64,000 nt of DNA from Burkholderia sp. WSM2230. GTDB taxonomy: Bacteria > Pseudomonadota > Gammaproteobacteria > Burkholderiales > Burkholderiaceae. Both the position numbers and the translations under genes were made by a program. This document shows, one piece after another, positions 32,682 through 41,704 of the stretch; the first letter of the stretch is position 1, and the number at the start of each line of letters is the position of its first letter. The notes under the pieces are model-generated. The model saw only the letters and a program-made list of their open reading frames with translations, was not told the DNA's origin and made no database searches. The stretch covers positions 348,249 to 412,248 of the forward strand of contig NZ_AXAJ01000003.1 of assembly GCF_000472445.1 (NCBI RefSeq). The letters run 5' to 3'.

Positions 32682-34514
32682 ATGTTGAACAAGGGCATTT
32701 CGATCAAGGCCCGCATCGGCCTCACCATGGCATTTCTCGCGGCGCTGCTTGTCGGCATCGGTACATTTGGTTTGTTCGGCATGAGCCGTTCCAATGACGC
32801 TTACCAGGAAACATTCACGAACGCGATGCCGAGCGCCGTCGACATAGGCAATGCCGAGCTGTACGCGGCGCGCGAGCGTCTCGCGCTCGATCGCGCGGCC
32901 TTCATGATCGGCACGCCGGAATCGGTACCGACGCTGGAGCGCGCGCGTACCATGCGCGCCACTTCCGACATGTGGTGGAAAAAGTACATGGACCTGCCGC
33001 GCGAGGCGGAGGAAGACCGCCTTGCGCGCGAGGTGGTCGGCAAGCGCGAAGCGCTGCATCAGCAGGCCGACGCGTTCGCGGCAGTGATAGCGGCGAGCGA
33101 CCAGAGCAAGCTGATCGACGGCGCGAAGCGCCTGCAGGTGGCCTACAACGAACTCGCGAACTCCGACGACGCGCTGCGCAAGTACCAGTTTGATCTCGCG
33201 AAGGCCGGTTACGACGCCGCGCAATCGCACTTCCAGCAGTTCCGCATGGTCAGCATCGGCGCGCTGTTGGCCGGCGTACTCGCGGCGCTGCTGTCGTACA
33301 TGGCGCTCAGCCGTGCCATTGCACGGCCCCTCGCCGAGGCGCTCGTCCATTTCGACGCGATCGCCGCCGGCGATCTGCGCCGTCAGGTTGCCGTGACCTC
33401 GCGCGATGAAATGGGCCAGATCCTGGAAGGCATCGCGAAGATGCAGCGCAGTCTGATCGAAACGGTGCGCGCGGTACGCGGCGGCAGCGAGTCGATTGCG
33501 ACCGCGACGCGCCAGATCGCGGCGGGCAACATCGACCTGTCCTCGCGCACCGAGGAACAGGCGTCGGCCTTGCAGGAAACGGCGTCGAGCATGGAAGAAT
33601 TGACCGGCACCGTGAAGCAGAACGCGGATAACGCCCGTCAGGCAAGCGCGCTTGCCGCGAATGCGTCGGAAATCGCCAACAAGGGCAGCGCGGTGGTCGG
33701 CCAGGTGGTCGGCACCATGGGCGAAATCAACCAGAGCTCGGCGAAGATTGCCGACATCATTTCGATTATCGAAGGCATCGCCTTCCAGACCAACATCCTG
33801 GCGCTCAACGCGGCCGTGGAAGCGGCGCGGGCCGGCGAAGAGGGACGCGGCTTCGCAGTCGTCGCGGGCGAAGTACGCAGTCTCGCGCAGCGCTCGTCGG
33901 CGGCGGCCAAGGAGATCAAGGAATTGATCGATACCTCGGTGGACCGCGTGCAGTCGGGCTCCGCACTCGTCGACCAGGCGGGCCGCACGATGGGCGAAAT
34001 CATCAGCGCCGTGCAGCGGGTGACTGACATCATGGGCGAAATTGCCGCGGCGTCGGAAGAACAGAGCAGCGGCATCGATCAGGTGGCGCGCGCCGTCACG
34101 CAGATGGACGAAGTCACGCAGCAGAACGCCGCACTCGTCGAGGAAGCGGCGGCGGCTGCGTCTTCGCTGGAGGAACAGGCGGACAAGCTGCGTCAGGCAG
34201 TCGCCGTGTTCCAGCTCGGCGACGACGGCGGCAAGGCTTCGGCCCGCGCGGTGGCCAAGCAGGCGCCGGTGCGGGTTGCCTCTGCTGCGCCGCGGTCGGC
34301 TTCGCGGGCGGATTCCCGCGCTGGTCCGGGTGCTGCGCCGCGTGCGGTGGCGGCAGCCACGGCGCAGCCAGTGACGGCTGGTCATGCACCGGCTGCTGCG
34401 GCTTCGGCCGCACCGGCGCCTGCCGTAGCGAAAAGCATCCCGGCGCCGCGCGCGCCGGCAAAGCCTGCGGCGGTGGCCAGCGTCGGCGGCGATCAGGACT
34501 GGGAAACCTTCTGA
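32682..34514 (+). CDS. Methyl-accepting chemotaxis protein
   Basis: This 610-residue inner-membrane chemoreceptor has a first membrane helix at about 10-32, a four-helix-bundle periplasmic domain (about 35-190), a second membrane helix (about 190-212), HAMP (about 213-265) and the signalling hairpin with the conserved tip EGIAFQTNILALNAAVEAAR. After an Ala/Pro-rich linker of about 90 residues it ends DWETF, the docking pentapeptide for CheR/CheB seen in Tar/Tsr-like receptors. Ligand unknown. Expression probably depends on the sigma-28 promoter upstream, linking it to flagellar genes elsewhere. Confidence 0.92.
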   Translation: MLNKGISIKARIGLTMAFLAALLVGIGTFGLFGMSRSNDAYQETFTNAMPSAVDIGNAELYAARERLALDRAAFMIGTPESVPTLERARTMRATSDMWWKKYMDLPREAEEDRLAREVVGKREALHQQADAFAAVIAASDQSKLIDGAKRLQVAYNELANSDDALRKYQFDLAKAGYDAAQSHFQQFRMVSIGALLAGVLAALLSYMALSRAIARPLAEALVHFDAIAAGDLRRQVAVTSRDEMGQILEGIAKMQRSLIETVRAVRGGSESIATATRQIAAGNIDLSSRTEEQASALQETASSMEELTGTVKQNADNARQASALAANASEIANKGSAVVGQVVGTMGEINQSSAKIADIISIIEGIAFQTNILALNAAVEAARAGEEGRGFAVVAGEVRSLAQRSSAAAKEIKELIDTSVDRVQSGSALVDQAGRTMGEIISAVQRVTDIMGEIAAASEEQSSGIDQVARAVTQMDEVTQQNAALVEEAAAAASSLEEQADKLRQAVAVFQLGDDGGKASARAVAKQAPVRVASAAPRSASRADSRAGPGAAPRAVAAATAQPVTAGHAPAAAASAAPAPAVAKSIPAPRAPAKPAAVASVGGDQDWETF

Positions 34515-34595
34515 TCGCTAAAGCCTGCCTCGTGCCCATGGCGTGCCCCCTTGGATTGGACCCTTCTTAAACCCCCGATTCAAACGCCCGACTTC

Positions 34596-34629
34596 AAAAC
34601 CGCGCCTGTTTACGCAGCGCGGTTTTTTT
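34596..34629 (+). terminator. Rho-independent terminator after chemoreceptor gene
   Basis: AAAACCGCGC and GCGCGGTTTT form a 10-bp perfect stem with an 11-nt loop and run into TTTTTTT. It lies 82 bp after the chemoreceptor stop. Confidence 0.92.
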
Positions 34630-34821
34630 ATGGCGTGCGCATTAAGTCGCATTTGCGAAGCGGCGGGCGCCCTGGCGAGCCTCGCGATCCGGTACATTGA
34701 CGGGCGCGGCAACGGTAATTCGTAGCCGCATCGCGGACAGCACCACAGCAAGGCGAGGCGGCAGTACATGAGTTCCGGGCGCCGCGCTGGGGCAGCGCAG
34801 TCCGACACGCATGGCGTCGGG

Positions 34822-34863
34822 GGGCGGCTGTCGTCGGTGAGCCGTCAGGGCCGACAGCCGCCC
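34822..34863. other. 12-bp inverted repeat in leader of hydratase-family gene
   Basis: GGGCGGCTGTCG and CGACAGCCGCCC flank an 18-nt loop about 110 bp before the hydratase-family gene. It is followed by two near-copies of CGACTCAGC. The 450 bp between chemoreceptor and this gene otherwise holds only the terminator. It could be a leader structure or an operator. Confidence 0.45.
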
Positions 34864-34971
34864 AACGACTCAGCCGCCGGAGTGGCCAGCGACTCAGCGG
34901 CCCGTCCGGCCCCTATCCACCCACTGCCGCGCTGCAATAAACATTCAATGCGCCAGCCACTAAGGATCGAC

Positions 34972-35733
34972 ATGACGCCACATGACCTCGCGCACCGCCT
35001 CGTCGAAGCACGCCGGCAGCATCGGCCAATAGACGGGCTCCCCGCCGAACAGATGCCGCCGGACGCCGCTACCGCCTACGCGATCCAGCAGGCGGTGATT
35101 GCGGGCCTCGGGGACTCCACCGGGGCGTGGAAGATCGGCGCGAAGGCGCCCGGCGGGCCGACCTCGGGCGCGCCGATCCCCGCTTCGCTCGTGCTGCCTT
35201 CGCCGGCGCGCGTCGCGCACGCGGGCTTTTTCCGGGTGCTGGTGGAACTGGAGATCGCGTTCCGGTTCACCGAGGCAATCGAGCCGCGCAGCCGCGCCTA
35301 TACGCGCGACGAGGTGCTCGCGCTGGTCGGCGTGGTGCTGCCGGCCATTGAAATTGTCGACAGCCGCTTCGCCGAGTGGCCGAACGTCGCGCAGCTCGCC
35401 CAGCTTGCCGACGCGCAAAACAACGGTGCGCTCGTCACCGGCCATCCTGTCCCTTATGCGGGCCTGGCGCGGGGCTTCGACTTCGTGTCGCCGGAGCTGG
35501 AACTGAGCTTCGACGGCGAGTCACTCGTGCCCGACGCCGCCGGCAATCCGGCAGGCGATCCGCGCGAACTGCTGGTGTGGTTCGTCAACCATTGCGCCGC
35601 CATGGGCATCACGATCGAACCTGACTGGACACTCACCACCGGCTCTTACGTCGGTGCGCACAATGTGGGCAAACCGGGGATCGTGCGCGGCCATATCGAC
35701 GGATTGGGTGAGGTCGAGATCGAACTGACCTGA
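34972..35733 (+). CDS. 2-keto-4-pentenoate hydratase/fumarylacetoacetate hydrolase family protein
   Basis: This 253-residue protein is of MhpD type: an N-terminal helical cap (AHRLVEARRQHRPIDGLPAE) and the FAH fold with metal ligands expected in VELEIAFRF (E-x-E) and IEIVDSRF (Asp). TTGSYVGAHNVGKPG fits the C-terminal part of this family. Predicted hydration or decarboxylation of a 2-oxo-4-enoate from aromatic degradation, but no other meta-cleavage genes lie nearby. ATG 34972 follows AAGGA; an in-frame ATG at 34948 is possible. Confidence 0.82.
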   Translation: MTPHDLAHRLVEARRQHRPIDGLPAEQMPPDAATAYAIQQAVIAGLGDSTGAWKIGAKAPGGPTSGAPIPASLVLPSPARVAHAGFFRVLVELEIAFRFTEAIEPRSRAYTRDEVLALVGVVLPAIEIVDSRFAEWPNVAQLAQLADAQNNGALVTGHPVPYAGLARGFDFVSPELELSFDGESLVPDAAGNPAGDPRELLVWFVNHCAAMGITIEPDWTLTTGSYVGAHNVGKPGIVRGHIDGLGEVEIELT

Positions 35734-35738
35734 ACGCG

Positions 35739-35760
35739 TGACACTGTGTCATGTGACATG
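35739..35760. promoter_or_regulatory. Overlapping palindromes TGACAC-T-GTGTCA and CATGT-G-ACATG
   Basis: Two perfect odd-length palindromes overlap immediately after the hydratase-family stop codon: TGACACTGTGTCA (35739-35751) and CATGTGACATG (35750-35760). It looks like an operator, or part of a 3'-end structure; there is no further evidence. Confidence 0.4.
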
Positions 35761-35777
35761 ATGTAGGGCTTCACTGT

Positions 35778-35842
35778 GCGCCGTGCTTGTAACGGCGCAT
35801 TACAAAAGACCAAGCGAGCGGCTGCCCACGGGCGGCCGTTTT
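35778..35842 (+). terminator. Two successive hairpins, the second with a T-run
   Basis: GCGCCGT-GCTTGTA-ACGGCGC (35778-35798) is a perfect 7-bp hairpin. The second, CGGCTGCCC against GGGCGGCCG (35819-35838), has one mismatch and ends in TTTT. Together they make a plausible terminator for the hydratase-family gene. Confidence 0.6.
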
Positions 35843-36527
35843 ACATTCGGCGCATCGGCGAGGAGTCCTTAGCCGTATACCCTATTGAACCGATTGCGCG
35901 CCGAGCCGTTATCCAGTTAACCGAAGCAGAATCGACGCGCTTATGCGAAGCATGTGAAGCATCGCATCGATAGCAAAGCACGCCCAGCGAGGTATGGAAC
36001 AAATGCTCGCATGCATGGACGAACTGCATGGAAGTGCCGGCGAACGATGTGTGCAACTTTGGTCGATCGCCGTGTAACAGATGCGGGGACATGTAGACCG
36101 GACAACTGTCAAAGCCACGTGTCAAAGCGCGAGGAACGAAAGAGGCGAAAGCACAAAAGAGCGGGGACGTAGCGTGAAATTGCGCGATGTGGCGGCCTAT
36201 GTCGCGGCGATATCTGGCGTCAAGGTACGCCACGTGCGTGTGCGCACAACACGTGAACGCAAGTGAACGAAACTGCGGAACGAGTGGTGGCAAGAGAGAG
36301 TAAAGCTGGGCAGTAAAGCAGGCTGGCGACATCGTTCGACGCGCAAGATTGTAGGTGGTCGAAACGTGGTTTCCAAGTGATGATTGTCGGGAGGCGAACA
36401 CGGGCGCGATTTTCGCAACGTAGTTCGTGAAAAAAAATTTAAAAGGGTTTAGGATGAATTCGAGCGATGTCGTTTCCGAATAGCGCGCCGCGCACGACAT
36501 CGGTCTAGACTTCGGCGAGGAGGTAGC
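35843..36527 (+). other. Non-coding leader region of prkA
   Basis: This gap of about 685 bp before prkA has no convincing gene on either strand; a long minus-strand open frame runs through it and on into prkA antisense but has no start signal or family. Base composition is more AT-rich than the flanks, ending in an A/T run at 36427-36445. I looked for a sigma-54 box (GG-N10-GC), as seen for E. coli yeaG, and found no convincing match. It probably carries the promoter and a long 5' leader. Confidence 0.5.
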
Positions 36528-38450
36528 ATGGATATCTACAGCAGTTTCGCGACCCGCTTCGAGAAAACGCGAGAAGATGAACTCTCGCTCGAGGAGTACC
36601 TCGCGCTCTGCAAAGACAATCCCGCCGCGTACGCCACGGCTGGCGAACGCATGTTGACGGCAATCGGAGAACCCGAACAGATCGACACTCGCAACGATCC
36701 GCGTCTGTCGCGTATCTTCGCGAACAAGGTCATCAAGGTATACCCCGCGTTCCGTGAGTTCTACGGAATGGAAGAGGTGATCGAGCAAGTGGTTGCCTAC
36801 TTCCGGCACTCGGCGCAGGGGCTCGAAGAAAAGAAGCAGATTCTGTATTTGTTGGGCCCGGTCGGCGGCGGTAAATCGTCGATCGCGGAACGTCTGAAGC
36901 AGCTCATGGAGCGCGTGCCTTTCTACGCGATCAAGGGATCGCCGGTGAACGAATCGCCGCTCGGTCTGTTCGACTACGACGAAGACGGCCCGATCCTCGA
37001 AGAGCAATACGGCATACCACGCCGCTACCTCAAAAGCATTCTGAGCCCGTGGGCGGTGAAGCGCCTGCACGAGTACAACGGCGACATCCGCAAATTCCGC
37101 GTGGTGCGGCGCTATCCGTCCATCTTGCGGCAGATCGGCATCGCCAAGACCGAGCCGGGCGACGAGAACAATCAGGACATCTCCTCGCTCGTCGGCAAGG
37201 TCGACATCCGCAAGCTCGAACAGTATGCGCAAGACGACGCGGACGCCTACAGCTACTCCGGCGGCCTGTGTCTTGCGAATCAGGGCCTGCTCGAATTCGT
37301 CGAAATGTTCAAGGCGCCAATCAAGGTGCTGCACCCGCTGCTCACCGCGACCCAGGAAGGCAACTTCAAGGGCACGGAAGGCTTCGGTGCGATTCCTTTC
37401 GACGGCGTGATTCTCGCGCACTCCAACGAATCGGAGTGGAAGGCCTTCCGCAACAACCGCAATAACGAGGCTTTGCTCGACCGGATCTTCGTCGTGAAGG
37501 TGCCGTACTGCCTGCGCTATTCGGAAGAGATCAAGATCTACGAGAAGCTGTTGCGCAATTCGTCGCTGGCCAATGCGGTATGCGCGCCCGGCACGCTGAA
37601 AATGATGGCGCAGATGTCGGTGCTCACACGGCTGCAGGAACCGGAAAACTCAAGCCTCTTCTCGAAGATGCAGGTGTACGACGGCGAGAATCTGAAAGAC
37701 ACCGATCCGAAGGCCAAGTCGTATCAGGAGTATCGCGACTTTGCGGGTGTGGACGAAGGGATGACCGGCGTGTCGACCCGCTTCGCGTTCAAGATTCTGT
37801 CGCGCGTGTTCAACTTCGATTCCACCGAAGTGGCGGCCAACCCGGTGCATCTGATGTACGTGCTCGAACAGCAGATAGAGCGCGAGCAGTTCCCACCGGA
37901 AACCGAGCAGAAGTACCTGTCGTTCATCAAGGACGTGCTGGCGTCGCGTTACGCGGAATTCATCGGCAAGGAGATTCAGACCGCTTATCTGGAGTCGTAC
38001 TCCGAATACGGGCAGAACATTTTCGATCGCTACGTGACGTACGCGGACTTCTGGATTCAGGATCAGGAGTTCCGCGATCACGACACCGGCGAGAGCTTCG
38101 ACCGCGCGGCACTGAATGCCGAACTGGAGAAGATCGAGAAGCCCGCGGGCATCAGCAACCCGAAGGACTTCCGCAACGAGATCGTGAACTTCGTGTTGCG
38201 CGCGCGTGCTGCGAATGCGGGGAAGAATCCCGCGTGGATCAGCTACGAAAAGCTGCGCGTGGTTATCGAAAAGAAGATGTTCTCCAATACGGAGGAACTG
38301 TTGCCGGTTATTTCGTTCAACGCCAAGGGTTCGGCGGAAGAACAGCGCAAGCACGAAGACTTCGTCAATCGCATGGTGGCGAAGGGCTATACACCGAAGC
38401 AGGTGCGCTTGCTGTGTGACTGGTATCTGCGCGTGCGCAAGTCGTCATGA
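36528..38450 (+). CDS. prkA: PrkA family serine protein kinase
   Basis: This 640-residue protein matches PrkA/YeaG: an N-terminal AAA-like domain with the P-loop GPVGGGKSSIAERLKQLM near residue 109 and the conserved ESPLGLFDYDEDGP block, then the C-terminal kinase-like domain (about 420-640). It acts in the cytoplasm as a nutrient-starvation protein kinase or AAA+ protease-like regulator. GAGGAGG precedes ATG 36528. With yeaH and spoVR it forms the conserved stationary-phase/nitrogen-starvation operon. Confidence 0.93.
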   Translation: MDIYSSFATRFEKTREDELSLEEYLALCKDNPAAYATAGERMLTAIGEPEQIDTRNDPRLSRIFANKVIKVYPAFREFYGMEEVIEQVVAYFRHSAQGLEEKKQILYLLGPVGGGKSSIAERLKQLMERVPFYAIKGSPVNESPLGLFDYDEDGPILEEQYGIPRRYLKSILSPWAVKRLHEYNGDIRKFRVVRRYPSILRQIGIAKTEPGDENNQDISSLVGKVDIRKLEQYAQDDADAYSYSGGLCLANQGLLEFVEMFKAPIKVLHPLLTATQEGNFKGTEGFGAIPFDGVILAHSNESEWKAFRNNRNNEALLDRIFVVKVPYCLRYSEEIKIYEKLLRNSSLANAVCAPGTLKMMAQMSVLTRLQEPENSSLFSKMQVYDGENLKDTDPKAKSYQEYRDFAGVDEGMTGVSTRFAFKILSRVFNFDSTEVAANPVHLMYVLEQQIEREQFPPETEQKYLSFIKDVLASRYAEFIGKEIQTAYLESYSEYGQNIFDRYVTYADFWIQDQEFRDHDTGESFDRAALNAELEKIEKPAGISNPKDFRNEIVNFVLRARAANAGKNPAWISYEKLRVVIEKKMFSNTEELLPVISFNAKGSAEEQRKHEDFVNRMVAKGYTPKQVRLLCDWYLRVRKSS

Positions 38451-38582
38451 TCCGCACTGCGTGCCGCCCGCGCGGTCCGACCACGCGGGCACCCTGCGAG
38501 CCGCAAGCTGCATGGACATAGCATCGGACCAGACAGCGTGCGTCTCGCGACCCGAAATGCGCGCGGTTGCCTCGGGTGGAAG

Positions 38583-38654
38583 TAAGCGCTAAAGCGCTCA
38601 CTGCTGCCGGATGCGCCGCGTGGGACCGGAGTAGGCGCCAAAGCGCTCACTCCG
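38583..38654 (+). promoter_or_regulatory. Two related stem-loops in the prkA-yeaH spacer
   Basis: AGTAAGCGCT-AA-AGCGCTCACT (38582-38603) and CGGAGTAGGCGC-CAAA-GCGCTCACTCCG (38627-38654) are similar hairpins with stems of 9/10 and 10/12 pairs. Their 20-bp cores are 18/20 identical. The second ends 19 bp before the GTG start of yeaH. The sequence GCGCTCACTCCG is also present before the dehydrogenase gene at 22391. Possibly leader elements or mRNA processing signals. Confidence 0.55.
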
Positions 38655-38673
38655 TCCACATTGGAGACCGGGC

Positions 38674-39945
38674 GTGCTTCATCAAATTATCGACCGCAGG
38701 TTGGCAGGCAAGAACAAAAGCATTGCGAATCGCGAGCGTTTTTTGCGTCGCGTGAAGAACTACATTCGTCGCGCCGTTTCTGAGGCGGTGCGCGACCGCA
38801 GCATCAAAGACATTCAGAACACGCAGAGCATCACCATTCCGCGTAAGGACATTGCCGAGCCGTCGTTCCGCCACGGTCCGGGCGGCAGGCGTGAAATGGT
38901 GCATCCGGGCAATTCCGACTACATTCGCGGCGACAAGATCCAGCGCCCGCAAGGCGGTGGCGGTGGAGGCGGCGGCAGTCAGGCCAGCAACGAAGGCGAG
39001 GGTCAGGACGACTTCGTGTTCGAGCTGAGCCGCGAAGAGTTCATGCAATATTTCTTCGACGACCTCGAACTCCCGCGCCTCGTCAAAACGCACCTGCTCG
39101 CTGTGCCCACGTGGAAGAGCATCCGCGCGGGCTGGGCCGCAGAGGGTACCCCGAACAACATCGATGTGGTCCGTTCGCTGCGCAGCGCGCTTGGCCGCCG
39201 CATTGCACTCGGCGCGCCGCTTGTGAACCAGCTGCACGAAATGGAGCGGCAACTGGAAGCACTCAAAGCCGATCCGGACGATCGCCGCGAAGAGATCAAG
39301 CTGCTCGAAGAGGAAATCCACCACCTGCGCGGGCGCATCTGGCGCATTCCGTTTATCGATCCGTTCGATCTGCGTTACGTGAATCGCGTGAAGCAGCCCA
39401 CGCCGTCGAGCCAGGCCGTGATGTTCTGTCTGATGGATGTGTCCGGGTCCATGGACGAGCAGCGCAAGGATCTCGCCAAGCGCTTCTTCATCCTGCTGTA
39501 TCTGTTCCTCAAGCGCAATTACGAAAAGATCGAGGTGGTGTTCATCCGCCACCACACCCGCGCCGAAGAAGTGGACGAAGACACGTTCTTCCATTCGACG
39601 GAAAGCGGCGGCACGGTCGTCTCCAGCGCGCTCGAATTGATGCAGAAGGTGATGGACGAGCGCTATTCGCCGACTGAATGGAACATTTACGGCGCCCAGG
39701 CGTCCGACGGCGACAACTGGACCGACGACTCGCCGAAGTGCCGCAAAATACTCGCGGATGACATCCTCGATAAGGTGCGCTATTTTGCGTATATCCAGGT
39801 GACGCCCGAAGAGCAGAACCTGTGGCTCGAATATGCGCAACTGGCGCTGAGCCAGCCGCATATGGCGATGAAGAAGGTCGAAACCGCGGCTGACATCTAT
39901 CCGGTGTTTCGCGAGTTGTTCGAAAAGCAGGTGGCGTCGTCATGA
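38674..39945 (+). CDS. yeaH: YeaH/YhbH family protein (DUF444)
   Basis: This 423-residue protein belongs to DUF444 (YeaH/YhbH), with the N-terminus LHQIIDRRLAGKNKSIANRE and a VWA-like C-terminal half containing MFCLMDVSGSMDEQRKDLAK, a MIDAS motif DxSxS for metal binding. A Gly-rich stretch (GGGGGGGSQ) lies near residue 95. Start is GTG 38674 with GGAG 8 nt upstream. It is thought to work with PrkA and SpoVR. Its stop overlaps the next ORF as ATGA. Confidence 0.9.
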   Translation: MLHQIIDRRLAGKNKSIANRERFLRRVKNYIRRAVSEAVRDRSIKDIQNTQSITIPRKDIAEPSFRHGPGGRREMVHPGNSDYIRGDKIQRPQGGGGGGGGSQASNEGEGQDDFVFELSREEFMQYFFDDLELPRLVKTHLLAVPTWKSIRAGWAAEGTPNNIDVVRSLRSALGRRIALGAPLVNQLHEMERQLEALKADPDDRREEIKLLEEEIHHLRGRIWRIPFIDPFDLRYVNRVKQPTPSSQAVMFCLMDVSGSMDEQRKDLAKRFFILLYLFLKRNYEKIEVVFIRHHTRAEEVDEDTFFHSTESGGTVVSSALELMQKVMDERYSPTEWNIYGAQASDGDNWTDDSPKCRKILADDILDKVRYFAYIQVTPEEQNLWLEYAQLALSQPHMAMKKVETAADIYPVFRELFEKQVASS

Positions 39946-41648
39946 CGACAAAGCATTTGCACAACGAAGCGCGCGGCTATCAGCCGGAGCGTGACACAGG
40001 CGTGCCGCAGCGTGAGTCGGGGCATGCCGAGGCAGCGGCGGACGAAGCCGCAGCCGGAGCAGTCGACAACGCAGAAGCACGGGGACACACCGGAACGCCC
40101 ACTGAGGGGCAAAGGGAAGTCCGTATGAACGTAGCCGATAGACGGCCTCTGCCGTGCCCGTCCGACTGGACCTTCGAGTTGATCGAGGAGTACGACTCGC
40201 ATATTGCCCGTGTTGCGGAGCAATATGAACTCGACGTCTATCCGATCCAGCTCGAACTCATCAGCGCTGAACAGATGATGGACGCGTATGCGTCCGTCGG
40301 CATGCCGGTGAATTACCGGCACTGGTCGTTCGGCAAGCACTTTCTTGCTACCGAAAAAAGCTACCGTCGCGGGCAGATGGGGCTCGCGTACGAGATCGTG
40401 ATCAATTCAAACCCCTGCATCGCGTATCTGATGGAAGAGAACACGATGACGATGCAGGCGCTCGTCATCGCGCACGCGGCGTATGGGCACAACTCGTTTT
40501 TCAAGGGCAACTATCTGTTCCGGCTGTGGACGGACGCGCACGCGATCATCGACTACCTCGTGTACGCGAAGAACTACATTGCCGAATGCGAGGAGCGCTA
40601 TGGGCTCGATCGCGTGGAAGAACTGCTCGATTCATGCCATGCGCTGATGAATTACGGCGTGGACCGCTACAAGCGTCCGCAGAAGCTCTCGCTGGAAAAG
40701 GAATTTGCCGCGCGCCGCGAGCGCGAGGCGTATCTGCAATCGCAGGTGAACGAATTGTGGCGGACGTTGCCGACGCGGCATACGCCGTTGCCGGAAGAAA
40801 TCGAGGAACGCTATCCGCCCGAACCACAGGAAAACCTGCTGTACTTCGCGGAGAAAAATGCGCCTCTGCTCGAGCCGTGGGAGCGCGAGGTGATCCGCAT
40901 CGTGCGAAAAGTGGGGCAGTACTTCTACCCGCAGCGGCAGACTCAGGTCATGAACGAAGGCTGGGCCACGTTCTGGCATTACACGCTGCTCAACACGATG
41001 TACAACCAGGGCAAGCTGGAAGACGGCTTCATGATGGAGTTCCTCCATTCGCATAGCAACGTGGTGTACCAGCCGCCCGTCACCAAGCCGTACTACAGCG
41101 GCATTAATCCGTATGCACTCGGTTTTTCGATGATGAGCGACATTCGCCGCATCTGCGAAAACCCGACGGACGAAGACCGCAAGTGGTTCCCGGAACTGGC
41201 CGGTAGCCCGTGGCTTCCCGCCATGCACTACGCAATGCGCAATTTCAAGGACGAGAGTTTCGTCGCGCAGTATCTGTCGCCGCATCTGATCCGCGAAATG
41301 CGTCTGTTCTCAGTGCTCGACGACGACATGCGCGACGCGCTCGAAGTCTCCGCCATTCACGACGACAGCGGCTATCAGTACGTGCGCCAGGCGTTGTCAC
41401 GGCAGTACGACATGCACCATCGCGAGCCGAATATTCAGGTGTGGGCGGTGAATACGCGCGGCGACCGCAGTCTGACGCTGCGGCATTTCATGAGCGATAA
41501 CCGCCATCTTTCGTCCGACAGCGACGAGGTGCTCAAACACATGGCGCGCTTGTGGCAGTTCGACGTGTACCTTGAAAGCGTCGATGAAAACGGCACGGTC
41601 AGGAAGCGTTACGAGTGTCGCTACGTGCCGCCGGCCGTGAGGGCGTGA
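39942..41648 (+). CDS. spoVR: SpoVR family protein
   Basis: This 568-residue protein (YcgB/SpoVR family) contains ISAEQMMDAYASVGMPVNY, YRHWSFGKHFLATEKSYRRG, GLAYEIVINSNPCIAYLMEE and TQVMNEGWATFWHYTLLNTM, all strongly conserved. The role is unknown; in Bacillus it affects spore cortex, and in proteobacteria it belongs to the prkA-yeaH stress operon. ATG 39942 overlaps the yeaH stop by 4 bp but gives a low-complexity 61-residue N-terminal extension absent from E. coli YcgB. ATG 40125 (MNVADRRPL), preceded by AAAGGGAAG, is an equally good start. Confidence 0.88.
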   Translation: MTTKHLHNEARGYQPERDTGVPQRESGHAEAAADEAAAGAVDNAEARGHTGTPTEGQREVRMNVADRRPLPCPSDWTFELIEEYDSHIARVAEQYELDVYPIQLELISAEQMMDAYASVGMPVNYRHWSFGKHFLATEKSYRRGQMGLAYEIVINSNPCIAYLMEENTMTMQALVIAHAAYGHNSFFKGNYLFRLWTDAHAIIDYLVYAKNYIAECEERYGLDRVEELLDSCHALMNYGVDRYKRPQKLSLEKEFAARREREAYLQSQVNELWRTLPTRHTPLPEEIEERYPPEPQENLLYFAEKNAPLLEPWEREVIRIVRKVGQYFYPQRQTQVMNEGWATFWHYTLLNTMYNQGKLEDGFMMEFLHSHSNVVYQPPVTKPYYSGINPYALGFSMMSDIRRICENPTDEDRKWFPELAGSPWLPAMHYAMRNFKDESFVAQYLSPHLIREMRLFSVLDDDMRDALEVSAIHDDSGYQYVRQALSRQYDMHHREPNIQVWAVNTRGDRSLTLRHFMSDNRHLSSDSDEVLKHMARLWQFDVYLESVDENGTVRKRYECRYVPPAVRA

Positions 41649-41704
41649 CGGGCCTGCGAATGAAGTGGGGCCGGCAAAGGCTTTGAAACCCTGATGAAGA
41701 CCAA

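Noticed and set aside
36300..36527. Sigma-54 promoter for prkA, as known for E. coli yeaG
   Set aside because: A TGGCGAC-like stretch near 36325 lacks the TTGC element at the right spacing; no convincing -24/-12 box was found.
35841..37421. 526-codon minus-strand open frame across the prkA leader and antisense to prkA
   Set aside because: No ribosome-binding site and no recognisable domain; the part over prkA is the antisense shadow of a strongly conserved kinase gene.
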